A stretch of 64,000 bases of DNA from Marivita lacus (lineage in GTDB: Bacteria; Pseudomonadota; Alphaproteobacteria; Rhodobacterales; Rhodobacteraceae), in NCBI RefSeq assembly GCF_014637725.1, contig NZ_BMFC01000002.1, forward strand, positions 372,907 to 436,906, in the 5' to 3' direction. A program made the translations under genes and the position numbers. The notes under the pieces were generated by a model. That model was not told the origin of the DNA, searched no databases, and saw nothing but the letters and a program-made list of their open reading frames with translations. How positions within the stretch are numbered: the stretch's first letter is position 1; every line of letters begins with the position of its first letter. Shown here piece after piece: positions 42,123 through 51,150 of the stretch.

Positions 42123-42836
42123 ATGATACAGGACCGTCCCAAAGACACGCAGGAAACACCCGAGGCCGACCGCGTGCTTCAGGCGATCCGTCAGATCGTG
42201 AGCGAAGGGCGTCTGCCGTCTGACGGGCGACTGCCGACCGAGCGCCATCTTGCCGCCGAACTGGGTGCGGGGCGCGCTTCGGTTCGGCGCGCGCTCGACC
42301 GGCTCGAGGCCGAAGGGCTGATCTGGCGCAGGCAGGGCAAGGGCACCTTTGCCGGCCAGCCGCCCGATCCGACCGAGGAACTGGCCGCGCAGATCGCCTC
42401 GGATGTCGATCCGCTGTCGGCAATGGAGGCACGGCTTTGCATCGAACCGGCGTTGGCCGATCTTTGCGCTCGCCGTGCGACGGGTGAGGATGTCGTGCGC
42501 CTGCGGAAACTGGCCGAGCGCACGCACGATGCGGACGATTCGGATTCGGCCGAGCTTTGGGACGGTGCGCTGCACCGCGCCATCGCGCGGATCGCGGGCA
42601 ACCGGCTGATGCTGACCGCGTTCACCCTGATCGACGAGGTGCGCATGGGCGAGGACTGGCAGGAAAAGCGCCACCGCGCCCGCACGCCGCAAACCCGCGC
42701 CTTTTACGACGCGCAGCACCAGAAAATCATCGACGCCATAGACGCCCGCGATGGTGCTGCAGCGGCACGCGCCATGCGCGAGCATCTTGAAACGCTGTTC
42801 GACAACCTGCGCAAATCCATGGAGCGCAGGACATGA
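42123..42836 (+). CDS. GntR-family (FadR/FCD) transcriptional regulator of the Dpp operon
   Basis: The 237-residue protein has a winged helix at residues about 15-78 (LPTERHLAAELGAGRASVRRALDRLEAEG by position) and an FCD helical domain with a probable metal/ligand set in the ALHRAIARIAGN region near residue 155. It starts 26 bases after a perfect inverted repeat and overlaps the first transporter gene by four bases. It therefore very likely controls the operon to its right and itself. The inducer should be the transported compound or a breakdown product. Confidence 0.9.
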   Translation: MIQDRPKDTQETPEADRVLQAIRQIVSEGRLPSDGRLPTERHLAAELGAGRASVRRALDRLEAEGLIWRRQGKGTFAGQPPDPTEELAAQIASDVDPLSAMEARLCIEPALADLCARRATGEDVVRLRKLAERTHDADDSDSAELWDGALHRAIARIAGNRLMLTAFTLIDEVRMGEDWQEKRHRARTPQTRAFYDAQHQKIIDAIDARDGAAAARAMREHLETLFDNLRKSMERRT

Positions 42837-43837
42837 GCGGGCAGGGTCCGCTTTTGCAGGTCGAAGGGCTGACGATCCGTGTCGCCAATGCGCCGCAACC
42901 GCTGGTCGATGACGTGAGCTTTGCGCTGAACCCCGGCGAAACGCTCTGCATCGTGGGCGAGTCGGGCTGCGGCAAGAGCCTCACCGCGCTGGCGCTGATG
43001 GGGCTGCTGGAGGGCACGCCTTTGCGGATCGAAGGCGGCACGGCACAGTTTCAGGACACCGACCTGCTGTCTGCTCCGCGCGAAACGCTGCGTGCCCTGC
43101 GCGGCGACAGGATCGCGATGATCTTCCAGGAGCCGATGACCTCGCTCAACCCGGCGCTGCGGATCGGTGACCAGATCGCCGAGGCCGTCTGCGAACATCG
43201 TGGCGTGTCGCGCGAGGCGGGCCGGGCACGCGCGCTCGAGATGCTGGAACGGGTGCGCATTCCGGCAGCGGCCAAGCGGCTGGACGAGTTTCCGCACCAG
43301 CTTTCCGGCGGGATGCGGCAGCGGGTGATGATCGCCATGGCGCTGGCCAATGACCCGGCGCTGCTGGTTGCGGACGAGCCGACCACCGCGCTGGATGTGA
43401 CGATACAGGCGCAGATCCTCGACCTGATGCGAAATCTCGGGCAGGAGACGGGCGCTGCGATGATCATGATCACGCATGATTTGGGCGTTGTGGCCGAAAT
43501 GGCCGATGCCGTCGCCGTCATGTATGCCGGGCGCATCGTCGAGGCGGGCAGTACGGCGCAGATTTTCGACGACCCGCAGCACCCCTACACGCTTGGCCTG
43601 ATGTCTTCCATGCCGTCGCTCACCGGTCGATCCGAACGGCTGGTCACCATTCCCGGAACGGTTCCCAGTGCGCTCGACATGCCGGTGGGGTGCAGATTTG
43701 CCGCACGTTGCCCTTTTGCCACGGCAGATTGCGCCAAGGCACCACCACTGACGGATCTGGGCGGCGGGCACCGCGTCGCCTGCTGGCACGCACCTCTCGA
43801 GGCGGCGGAACCCGTGCCAGCGCGGGTGACGGCATGA
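42833..43837 (+). CDS. Dipeptide/oligopeptide-type ABC transporter ATPase (DppD-like)
   Basis: The 334-residue ATPase shows Walker A GESGCGKS near residue 40, the ABC signature LSGGMRQR near residue 158 and Walker B LLVADEPTTALD. The C-terminal extension contains the DppD/OppD Fe-S-like cysteine motif (CRFAARCPFATADC). It powers the DppBC permease. It overlaps the GntR gene and dppF-like gene by four bases each. Confidence 0.93.
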   Translation: MSGQGPLLQVEGLTIRVANAPQPLVDDVSFALNPGETLCIVGESGCGKSLTALALMGLLEGTPLRIEGGTAQFQDTDLLSAPRETLRALRGDRIAMIFQEPMTSLNPALRIGDQIAEAVCEHRGVSREAGRARALEMLERVRIPAAAKRLDEFPHQLSGGMRQRVMIAMALANDPALLVADEPTTALDVTIQAQILDLMRNLGQETGAAMIMITHDLGVVAEMADAVAVMYAGRIVEAGSTAQIFDDPQHPYTLGLMSSMPSLTGRSERLVTIPGTVPSALDMPVGCRFAARCPFATADCAKAPPLTDLGGGHRVACWHAPLEAAEPVPARVTA

Positions 43838-44910
43838 GCGCGATCCTCACCGCACGGGGCCTGACGCGCCGCTTCACCATGCGCAAGCCGCTGTTCGGCG
43901 CGGCGACGGTGGTGCAGGCGGTCAGCGGCATTGATCTTGATATCGAAGAGGGCGAGACCTTTGCCATCGTCGGAGAGAGCGGTTGCGGCAAGTCCACATT
44001 GGCGCGGCTGCTGTCGCACCTGATCGCGCCCTCCGAAGGCACCGTCACCTATGACGGGCGTGACATTTCAGCATTGAGCGGGGCCGAGCTGCGGGCGCTG
44101 CGCCAGCACATGCAATTCATCTTTCAGGATCCGTTCTCGTCGCTCAATCCGCGCATGACCGTGGGGGCTCTCATCGGTGAGCCGTTGCGCATCCACCGCA
44201 TCGGCACGGCGGCAGAACAGCGCGCGGCTGTGGCAGAGCTCCTGCGCAAGGTGGGGCTGCGGCCCGAACATGCCGACCGCTATCCGCACGAGTTTTCCGG
44301 CGGTCAGCGCCAGCGCATCGGCATTGCCCGTGCTCTGGCCACGAAACCGAAGATCATCATCGGGGACGAACCGGTTTCCGCCCTCGACGTGTCCATTCAG
44401 GCGCAGGTGGTCAACATCCTCGAAGACCTCAAGGCCGAGTTCGGCCTGACGCTCATCATCATCGCGCATGATCTGGCCGTGATCCGCCATATCGCGGATC
44501 GGGTGGCGGTGATGTATCTGGGCGAAATTGTCGAACTTGCCCCGGCGGCCGAGCTTTTTGCAGCACCCAAGCACCCCTACACAGAGGCGCTGCTTTCCGC
44601 GATCCCGATTCCGGCGACCGGTGCACGGCGCTTGCGCACGACGCTGGAGGGGGATCCGCCCAACCCCATCGCGCCGCCGCCCGGCTGCCGATTCCACACC
44701 CGTTGCCCGCATGCGCAGGACCGGTGCCGCACGGAACGCCCGGTTTTGCGCGATGTAGCGGCGCAACACGGCGTTGCCTGCCATTTCGCCGACACGCTGT
44801 CCTTGCCGGGGATCGAGACCACCGAAAAGCCCCGCTCTGCCGCCACGCAGGCGCGCTTTGCCCGTTACAGTCAGGCCCGCGCTGCCATGGACGCCGAGGC
44901 CGAACGATGA
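43834..44910 (+). CDS. Dipeptide/oligopeptide-type ABC transporter ATPase (DppF-like)
   Basis: The 358-residue partner ATPase has Walker A GESGCGKST near residue 48, signature FSGGQRQR near residue 157 and Walker B IIIGDEPVSALD. The C-terminal cysteine motif CRFHTRCPHAQDRC is present. An unusual extension of about 35 residues follows it. The ATG at 43834 overlaps the previous stop as ATGA. It completes the ATPase pair for the importer. Confidence 0.93.
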   Translation: MSAILTARGLTRRFTMRKPLFGAATVVQAVSGIDLDIEEGETFAIVGESGCGKSTLARLLSHLIAPSEGTVTYDGRDISALSGAELRALRQHMQFIFQDPFSSLNPRMTVGALIGEPLRIHRIGTAAEQRAAVAELLRKVGLRPEHADRYPHEFSGGQRQRIGIARALATKPKIIIGDEPVSALDVSIQAQVVNILEDLKAEFGLTLIIIAHDLAVIRHIADRVAVMYLGEIVELAPAAELFAAPKHPYTEALLSAIPIPATGARRLRTTLEGDPPNPIAPPPGCRFHTRCPHAQDRCRTERPVLRDVAAQHGVACHFADTLSLPGIETTEKPRSAATQARFARYSQARAAMDAEAER

Positions 44911-44963
44911 ACGACATGCCGACCCATAATAAAAGATACGACAACCAACAGAGGAGTAATCCA

Positions 44964-46475
44964 ATGAACATCTTCAAGACACTGGGCCTTGCGGCGATCC
45001 TCGCCGCCACAAGTGGTCTGGTCCACGCGCAGGACCTGCGCATCGGGCTTCAGGAAGACCCCGACGTTCTGGACCCGGACCAGTCGCGGACCTTCGTGGG
45101 GCGCATCGTCTACGCCTCGCTCTGCGACAAGCTGGTGGACATCACCCCGCAGCTCGAGATCATCCCGATGCTTGCGACCGGCTGGGAGTGGAGCGCGGAC
45201 GGAACCGAGCTGACCATGACCCTGCGGGATGATGTGGTGTTCCACGACGGCGAGCCGTTCAACGCCGACGCCGTGGCCTACAACCTCGACCGCTCCAAGA
45301 ATTTCGAACTGAGCCGCCGCAAGTCCGAAGTCTCCTCGGTCGAAAGCTGGGAGGTCGTGGACGACAGCACGATCCGCATCAAGCTGGCCGCGCCCGATGC
45401 GACGCTCATGGCGCAGTTGGCCGACCGCGCCGGCATGATGGTGTCGCCCAAGGCCGCCACCGAAGCGGGCGAGGCGTTCGGCCTGAACCCGGTCTGCGCC
45501 GGTCCTTTCACGTTCAAGGAGCGCATCCAGCAGGACCGCATCGTGCTTGAGAAGTTTGCCGACTATTACCGTGCGGACGAGATCTTGGTCGACAGCGTGA
45601 CCTTCCTTCCCATCCCCGACACCACCGTGCGGCTTGCCAACCTGCGTGCGGGTGATCTGGACATGCTGGAACGTCTGGCCGCGACGGACGCGCCTTCGGT
45701 CATGGCTGATGACGGGCTGACGATGGAAAAGGCCACCTCGCTTGGCTATCAGGGCATCACGATCAACGTGGGCAATGGCGACCGCGCGAACACGCCCCTC
45801 GGGCAGGACAGCCGCGTTCGTCGGGCCCTGTCGCTTTCCATTGACCGCGCAGCACTGAACCAGGTGGTGTTCGAAGGTGCCTTTGCCGCGGGCAGCCAGC
45901 CCTATCCGCCGGATTCGCCGTGGTTCAACAGCGCCTTCCCGGTGCCCGAGCGCGATGTCGATGCCGCCAAGGCGCTGCTGGCCGAGGCCGGTCTTGCGGA
46001 TGGCGTCGATATCGAGGTGCAGGTCGCCAACAACCCGGTGCAGACCCAGGTGATGCAGGTCGTGCAGGCCATGGCCGCCGAGGCGGGGATCAACATCTCG
46101 CTGACCGCCAAGGAGTTTGCAACGCTCCTCGAAGAGCAGACGGCGGGCAACTACACGGCAAGCCAGGTCGGCTGGTCGGGCCGCGTCGACCCAGACGGCA
46201 ACATTCACCAGTTCATGACAACGGATGGCGGAATCAACGACTCCAAGTATTCCAACCCCGAGGTCGATACGCTGCTGAACGAGGCGCGTCTGTCCAACGA
46301 CACCGCTGATCGCAAGGCAAAGTATGACGCCGCGCTGGCCATCCTTCAGGAGGACAGCCCCATCGTCTATCTCTACCACCAGGTGTGGATCTGGGCGCTG
46401 GACGACTCGGTGCAGGGCTTCGTGCCCTATCCCGACGGCATGATCCGCCTGTTCGGCGTGTCCAAGACCGAGTGA
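44964..46475 (+). CDS. ABC transporter substrate-binding protein, family 5 (peptide/nickel type)
   Basis: The 503-residue protein has a Sec signal peptide (MNIFKTLGLAAILAATSGLVHA, cleavage near VHA-QDL) and the SBP family 5 fold. It is recognised from LRIGLQEDPDVLDPDQSRTFVG at the mature start and the DVVFHDGEPFNADAVAYNLDR segment. GAGGAG lies seven bases before the ATG; an in-frame ATG at 44907 has no such site. The ligand is probably a short or modified peptide. A strong hairpin follows, between this gene and the permease genes. Confidence 0.93.
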   Translation: MNIFKTLGLAAILAATSGLVHAQDLRIGLQEDPDVLDPDQSRTFVGRIVYASLCDKLVDITPQLEIIPMLATGWEWSADGTELTMTLRDDVVFHDGEPFNADAVAYNLDRSKNFELSRRKSEVSSVESWEVVDDSTIRIKLAAPDATLMAQLADRAGMMVSPKAATEAGEAFGLNPVCAGPFTFKERIQQDRIVLEKFADYYRADEILVDSVTFLPIPDTTVRLANLRAGDLDMLERLAATDAPSVMADDGLTMEKATSLGYQGITINVGNGDRANTPLGQDSRVRRALSLSIDRAALNQVVFEGAFAAGSQPYPPDSPWFNSAFPVPERDVDAAKALLAEAGLADGVDIEVQVANNPVQTQVMQVVQAMAAEAGINISLTAKEFATLLEEQTAGNYTASQVGWSGRVDPDGNIHQFMTTDGGINDSKYSNPEVDTLLNEARLSNDTADRKAKYDAALAILQEDSPIVYLYHQVWIWALDDSVQGFVPYPDGMIRLFGVSKTE

Positions 46476-46483
46476 CGCCTTCC

Positions 46484-46510
46484 GCCGTCCCGGGACATTC
46501 CCGGGGCGGC
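46484..46510 (+). other. Intercistronic stem-loop after the family 5 binding-protein gene
   Basis: A 12-bp stem with one G-T pair joins GCCGTCCCGGGA (46484-46495) and TCCCGGGGCGGC (46499-46510) around a three-base loop. It is not followed by a T-run, so it likely protects the mRNA of the binding protein and lowers permease expression relative to it. Confidence 0.7.
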
Positions 46511-46530
46511 GCCTGCCTTGGGGGAACGCC

Positions 46531-47475
46531 ATGCTCGCTTTCATCGGACGCCGGATCCTCATCGCGATCCCGACCGTCATCATCATCTCGATCTTCGTTT
46601 TCGCCCTCCAGCACATGCTGCCGGGCGACCCCATCCTCGTGATGGCCGGGGAAGAACGCGATCCTGCCGTGATCGAGGCGCTGCGCGAGAAGTACCGCAT
46701 GAACGATCCGATCCCGGTGCAGTATCTTGCATGGGCGGGTGCCGCGCTGCAGGGCGATCTGGGGATCTCCCTGCGCACGCAGCAGCCCGTTCTGGAGCTG
46801 ATCGGGCAGAAGCTGCCGGTGACCATTCAGCTTGCCGTGATGGCGCTGATCATCGCCATCCTGATCGGCATTCCCGCCGGGGTGCTGTCGGCCTACAAGA
46901 AGGGCACCTGGATCGACTGGCTGGCCAATATCGTTGCGTTGTCGGGCCTCTCGGTGCCGAATTTCTGGCTTGGCATCATGCTGATCCTGCTGGTGTCGGT
47001 CAAACTCGGCTGGCTGCCAGCCTCGGGGTATCAGCCACTGTCCGAGGATCCGATCCAGTCGATCAAGGTCATGCTGATGCCCGCCTTCGTGCTGGGCACG
47101 GGCATCGCCGCCACGTTGATGCGGCACACCCGGTCCGCCATGCTGTCGGTCCTGAAATCCGATTACGTGCGCACCGCCCGCGCCAAGGGGTTGCGGGAAC
47201 GCGTGGTGCTGGTCAAGCACGCGCTGCGCAACGCGCTGGTGCCGGTGGTGACCGTCATCACGCTGCTTTTCGGCGAATTGCTGGCCGGAGCGGTCCTGAC
47301 CGAACAGATTTTCACAATTCCGGGCTTTGGCAAGCTGGTTGTGGATGCCGTTTTCAACCGTGATTACGCGGTGGTGCAGGGCATCGTCCTGTGCACCGGG
47401 ATCGCCTTTATCGCGATGAACATTCTGGCCGACGCCGCCTACCGCGTCCTGAACCCGAGGATGTCCGACCAATGA
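46531..47475 (+). CDS. Dipeptide-type ABC transporter permease DppB-like
   Basis: The 314-residue permease has six predicted helices. The ABC-permease EAA motif is visible as YVRTARAKGLRERVVLVKHALRNAL (by position, residues about 210-235), where it docks with the ATPases. The DppB-type N-terminus starts MLAFIGRRILIAIPT and is followed by a periplasmic loop. GGGGGAA precedes the ATG. Its stop overlaps the dppC-like start by four bases. Confidence 0.93.
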   Translation: MLAFIGRRILIAIPTVIIISIFVFALQHMLPGDPILVMAGEERDPAVIEALREKYRMNDPIPVQYLAWAGAALQGDLGISLRTQQPVLELIGQKLPVTIQLAVMALIIAILIGIPAGVLSAYKKGTWIDWLANIVALSGLSVPNFWLGIMLILLVSVKLGWLPASGYQPLSEDPIQSIKVMLMPAFVLGTGIAATLMRHTRSAMLSVLKSDYVRTARAKGLRERVVLVKHALRNALVPVVTVITLLFGELLAGAVLTEQIFTIPGFGKLVVDAVFNRDYAVVQGIVLCTGIAFIAMNILADAAYRVLNPRMSDQ

Positions 47476-48353
47476 CCGCTGTCGTCGATCCCAAGGTGGT
47501 GGCCGACCCGCTGCCACCCCGCCGAAGCAACCGCGCCTGGGAAAAGTTCCGCCGCAATCCCTCGGCGCTGTTGGGCGGAGCTGTCGTGGCCTTCTTCCTC
47601 ATCGTGGCGCTGCTGGCACCGGTTCTGCCGGTGCCCGGACCCGCCGATACGGATTGGTCCGCCGTGCGCAAGGCGCCGTCGGCCGCGCATCCGTTCGGCA
47701 CCGACGAGATCGGCCGCGATGTGCTGTCGCGCATGATCTGGGGCGCGCAGGCGTCGTTGCTTGCCGGCGTGGTTTCGGTGGCGATCGCGGTGCTGCTGGG
47801 TGTGCCGCTGGGGATGCTCGCGGGCTACCTGCGGGGCTGGACCGATGCCGTGATCTCGCGCTTCACCGAGGCGCTGCTGGCTGCACCCTTCCTGATCCTC
47901 GCCATTGCCCTGGCTGCCTTTCTCGGGCCATCGCTGCAGAACGCGATGATCGCGATCGGCCTCTCGGCCATGCCGATCTTCATCCGGCTGGCCCGCGCGC
48001 AGACGCTGAGCGTGATGACCGAGGATTACGTGGAAAGCGCCCGCGCCGTGGGCATCGGGCATCTTGGCCTGATCGGGCGCTACATCCTGCCCAACATCCT
48101 GCCGCCGATCATCGTGCAATCGACGCTGACCATCGCCACCGCGATCATCGCGGAGGCATCGCTGAGCTTTCTCGGTCTCGGTCAGCAACCGCCCGCGCCA
48201 AGCTGGGGCGCGATGCTGAACATCGCCAAGAATTTTCTCGAACAGGCGCCCTGGATGGCGCTTTATCCCGGCATCGCGATCTTTCTCGTGGTGCTTGGCT
48301 TCAACCTGCTGGGCGACGGGCTGCGCGATGCGCTCGACCCGCGCGATACATAA
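47472..48353 (+). CDS. Dipeptide-type ABC transporter permease DppC-like
   Basis: The 293-residue permease has an N-terminal cytoplasmic OppC-type leader (KFRRNPSALLGGAVVAFFLIVALLAP by position, residues 23-48) and the EAA motif YVESARAVGIGHLGLIGRYILPN. GTDEIGRDVLSRMIWGA near residue 75-91 is the strongly conserved OppC/DppC signature. The ATG at 47472 overlaps the dppB-like stop as ATGA. It completes the transporter. Confidence 0.93.
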   Translation: MTAVVDPKVVADPLPPRRSNRAWEKFRRNPSALLGGAVVAFFLIVALLAPVLPVPGPADTDWSAVRKAPSAAHPFGTDEIGRDVLSRMIWGAQASLLAGVVSVAIAVLLGVPLGMLAGYLRGWTDAVISRFTEALLAAPFLILAIALAAFLGPSLQNAMIAIGLSAMPIFIRLARAQTLSVMTEDYVESARAVGIGHLGLIGRYILPNILPPIIVQSTLTIATAIIAEASLSFLGLGQQPPAPSWGAMLNIAKNFLEQAPWMALYPGIAIFLVVLGFNLLGDGLRDALDPRDT

Positions 48354-48368
48354 GACAAAGGGACAACG

Positions 48369-50162
48369 ATGCAGTTTACCACCAGACCCGAGATCAAGGG
48401 CACCTTCGGCGTCGTCGCCTCGACCCACTGGATCGCCTCCGCCGTGGGGATGAAGATCCTCGAAGCGGGGGGCAGTGCTGCGGATGCCGCCGCCGCCATG
48501 GGCTTTGCCCTGCACGTGGTCGAGCCGCACCTGAACGGTCCGCTGGGTGACATGCCGCTCTTGTGGCGCGGCTCCGGCGATGACACGCCGCAGGTTCTTT
48601 GCGGGCAGGCGCCGGCACCGGCGGGGGCGACCATCGCGCATTACCGCGCCGAGGGGCTGGACTCCGTGCCGGGCTCGGGCCTGCTGGCCACCGTCATTCC
48701 CGGTGCCTTCGGGGCCTGGATGGCGCTGCTGCGGGATCATGGCCGCCTGCCGCTGCGCGCGATCCTTGAACCTGCGATCTACTACGCCCGCAATGGTCAT
48801 CCGGTGCTGCCGCGGGTTGCGGCGACGATCGACGGGCTGTCGGACTTTTTCCGCGACGAATGGCCGACCTCCGCCGCCACATGGATGCCGGGTGACCGCG
48901 CGCCCAAGGCGTGGTCGCTGATGCGCAATCCCGAACTGGCCGACACCTGGGAGCGTTTGCTCTCCGAGGCCGAGGCCGCAACAGGCCGCGCTGCGCAGAT
49001 CGAGGCGGCGCGCCATGTGTTTTATGAAGGCTTCATTGCCGAGGCCATCGACACATGGATGCGCGAGGCCTGCGTCATGGATGCCTCGGGCGCGCGCCAC
49101 AAAGGTGTGCTGACCGGGCAAGACATGGCAGGCTGGCACGCCACATGGGAAACACCGCTGTCGGTCGATTACGAGGGCTGGACCGTCTGGAAGGCGGGCA
49201 TGTGGAGCCAGGGGCCGAGCCTCTTGCAGGCGCTGCGCCTTCTGGACGGGTCGGGCATCGCCGATATGGACAGCCGTGGCGCCGATTTCGTCCATACCGT
49301 GACCGAGGCGATGAAGCTCGCCTTTGCCGACCGCGAGGCCTATTACGGCGATCCGCTGCACAACGCGGTCCCGACCGACACGCTGCTGTCGCGGGCCTAT
49401 GCCGACACGCGCCGCGCCTTGCTGGGTCCGAACGCGTCGCTCGACCAGCGGCCGGGCCGGATCGACGGGTTCGCCCATCAGGCTGACGCCGCCATCGCCC
49501 GCGCCAGGGCAAGCCAGGAAGCATCCGGCGGCGGTGTCGGGGCAGGGGAGCCGACAATGGCGCACCTGTCCGAAAAACGCGGCGATACGGTGCATATCGA
49601 CGTTATCGACCAATGGGGCAATTCCGTCTCGGCCACGCCCTCGGGCGGCTGGTTGCAAAGCTCTCCGGTGGTTCCCGGCCTTGGCATGCCGCTCAATTCG
49701 CGGGCGCAGATGTTCTGGCTGGACGAGGGCTTGCCCACATCGCTGGCTCCGGGGCGCCGTCCGCGTACGACGCTGTCACCCTCGATGGCGCAGGCCCCCG
49801 ACGGCACGCGCCACGCCTTCGGCACGCCGGGCGGCGACCAGCAGGACCAGTGGCAGCTGATGCTGTTCCTGCGGTTCGTGCATTCCGGCCTGAACCTGCA
49901 GGAGGCGATTGACGCGCCACTTTTCAACACCGCGCATTTCCAGGGCTCGTTCGACCCGCGCCCCGTGCGCCCGGGCCACCTCATGGTGGAACCGGCCTTT
50001 GGCGAGGCGGTGATCGCCGACCTGCGCGCGCGCGGTCATGACCTCGAGGTCGCCGAGCCGTGGACCGTGGGCCGTCTGACCGCCGCCTGCCGCACACCGG
50101 ACGGGATGCTCAAGGCCGCGGCGACTCCGCGCCTGATGCAGGCCTACGCTGTCGGACGCTGA
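48369..50162 (+). CDS. Gamma-glutamyltransferase family protein (no signal peptide)
   Basis: The 597-residue protein is an Ntn-hydrolase of the gamma-glutamyltransferase family. T407 in KRGDTVHIDVID is the expected autocleavage nucleophile, where E. coli GGT has TTH. The glycine loop SATPSGGW and the large-subunit GGSAADAAAAMGF segment near the N-terminus also fit. No signal peptide is present, so it should act in the cytoplasm, unlike secreted GGT. The second threonine after the nucleophile is replaced by Val, which may alter function. It lies 15 bases after the permease gene and probably cuts a gamma-glutamyl or related amide bond in the imported compound. Confidence 0.87.
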   Translation: MQFTTRPEIKGTFGVVASTHWIASAVGMKILEAGGSAADAAAAMGFALHVVEPHLNGPLGDMPLLWRGSGDDTPQVLCGQAPAPAGATIAHYRAEGLDSVPGSGLLATVIPGAFGAWMALLRDHGRLPLRAILEPAIYYARNGHPVLPRVAATIDGLSDFFRDEWPTSAATWMPGDRAPKAWSLMRNPELADTWERLLSEAEAATGRAAQIEAARHVFYEGFIAEAIDTWMREACVMDASGARHKGVLTGQDMAGWHATWETPLSVDYEGWTVWKAGMWSQGPSLLQALRLLDGSGIADMDSRGADFVHTVTEAMKLAFADREAYYGDPLHNAVPTDTLLSRAYADTRRALLGPNASLDQRPGRIDGFAHQADAAIARARASQEASGGGVGAGEPTMAHLSEKRGDTVHIDVIDQWGNSVSATPSGGWLQSSPVVPGLGMPLNSRAQMFWLDEGLPTSLAPGRRPRTTLSPSMAQAPDGTRHAFGTPGGDQQDQWQLMLFLRFVHSGLNLQEAIDAPLFNTAHFQGSFDPRPVRPGHLMVEPAFGEAVIADLRARGHDLEVAEPWTVGRLTAACRTPDGMLKAAATPRLMQAYAVGR

Positions 50163-50171
50163 GGAGAGACC

Positions 50172-50921
50172 ATGACCTATTCGATCTGCGCCCATGACGA
50201 GACCACCGGAGAGATGGGCGTCGCCGTCGCCAGCCGCTTCTTCGCGGTGGGGATGCTGGTCCCGCATATCCGCGCAGGGCGAGGCGCCGTCGCCACGCAG
50301 GCTTTCGTCAACCCGCTCTGGGGGATCGAGGCCGCCGACCGCCTTGCCGCCGGATATGCGCCCGAGGATGTGGTTGCAGCGCTCGTTGCCGCCGACAAGG
50401 GGCACGCGAACCGGCAGCTTCACATGGTGGACGCGCAGGGCCGCGCCGCCGCACACACTGGCGCGGAGTGCGTCGACTGGTGCGGGCATTTGGCGGCACA
50501 GGGCGTCTCGGTGGCTGGCAACATGCTGGCTGGCGAAGCGGTGATTGCCGACACGCTGGCCTGCTATCTCGACCGCGCCGACCTGCCCTTGGCCGAGCGG
50601 CTGATGACCGCGATGGAGGCGGGCGAGGCGGCAGGCGGAGACAAGCGCGGCACGCAATCGGCGACCCTGATCGTGCATCGTGACCAGCCCTACCCCTGGC
50701 TCGACCTGCGCGCCGACGATCACCCCGATCCGCTGGCCGAACTGCGCAGGCTCCATGATGTCGCCCACGAGCGCTTTTCCATTGTCGCCAAGGCGCTGCC
50801 AACGCTTCAGAACCCGCATGGCTGGCTCGAACGGGGCAGCATCGACCGAGAAATACGCGAAGCTGATGACCGCCGCATCGCAGAGGGCCGCGAAAGCCGC
50901 AGCTTCGGCACGCCGCTTTGA
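50172..50921 (+). CDS. DUF1028 family protein (Ntn-hydrolase-like)
   Basis: The 249-residue protein belongs to the DUF1028 family, which has an Ntn-hydrolase-like fold and often accompanies peptide transporters and gamma-glutamyltransferases. Landmarks are MTYSICAHDETTGEMGVAVASRF (by position), AGRGAVATQAF, VNPLWG and GGDKRGTQSATLIVH. Its enzymatic activity is not known to me. There is no signal peptide. It is ten bases after the GGT gene and ends the operon at a bidirectional terminator. Confidence 0.85.
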   Translation: MTYSICAHDETTGEMGVAVASRFFAVGMLVPHIRAGRGAVATQAFVNPLWGIEAADRLAAGYAPEDVVAALVAADKGHANRQLHMVDAQGRAAAHTGAECVDWCGHLAAQGVSVAGNMLAGEAVIADTLACYLDRADLPLAERLMTAMEAGEAAGGDKRGTQSATLIVHRDQPYPWLDLRADDHPDPLAELRRLHDVAHERFSIVAKALPTLQNPHGWLERGSIDREIREADDRRIAEGRESRSFGTPL

Positions 50922-50954
50922 CCCTGTACTTCGCTAAATTGCCTCCAAAAAAAG

Positions 50955-50979
50955 AAGGCCCCGCAAATTGCGAGGCCTT
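50955..50979. terminator. Bidirectional terminator between the Dpp operon and tRNA-Asn
   Basis: AAGGCC (50955-50960) pairs with GGCCTT (50974-50979), with an inner CGC/GCG stem and a five-base loop. T-rich sequence follows on the plus strand and an A-run precedes it (T-run on the minus strand), so it can stop both the Dpp operon and the tRNA-Asn transcript. Confidence 0.85.
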
Positions 50980-51005
50980 TCTTTTCCCTATCAACCAGGG
51001 ATTTT

Positions 51006-51080
51006 TGGCTCCGGCGGTAGGGATCGAACCTACGACCAATTGATTAACAGTCAACTGCTCTACCGCTGAGCTACGCCGGA
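51006..51080 (-). tRNA. tRNA-Asn (anticodon GTT)
   Basis: On the minus strand, TCCGGCG and CGCCGGA form the acceptor stem and the CCA end is encoded (51008-51006). The anticodon loop CTGTTAA carries anticodon GTT, and GGTTCGATCC marks the T arm. It lies between the bidirectional terminator and the metallo-hydrolase gene. Confidence 0.97.
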
Positions 51081-51150
51081 ACACGAGGCGGGGTTTAGCA
51101 ACAGTGGTGCACCGCGTCCAGAGGCTTTTGTGAAAAAAATGCAAAGGTCG

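Noticed and set aside
47439-49658. A 739-codon minus-strand frame opposite DppC and GGT.
   Set aside because: Both plus-strand genes are well supported by motifs and overlaps; the antisense frame has no domain.
50308-51144. Minus-strand frame of 278 codons across tRNA-Asn.
   Set aside because: It runs through a tRNA gene and a terminator, is extremely Arg/Pro-rich, and lies antisense to the DUF1028 gene.
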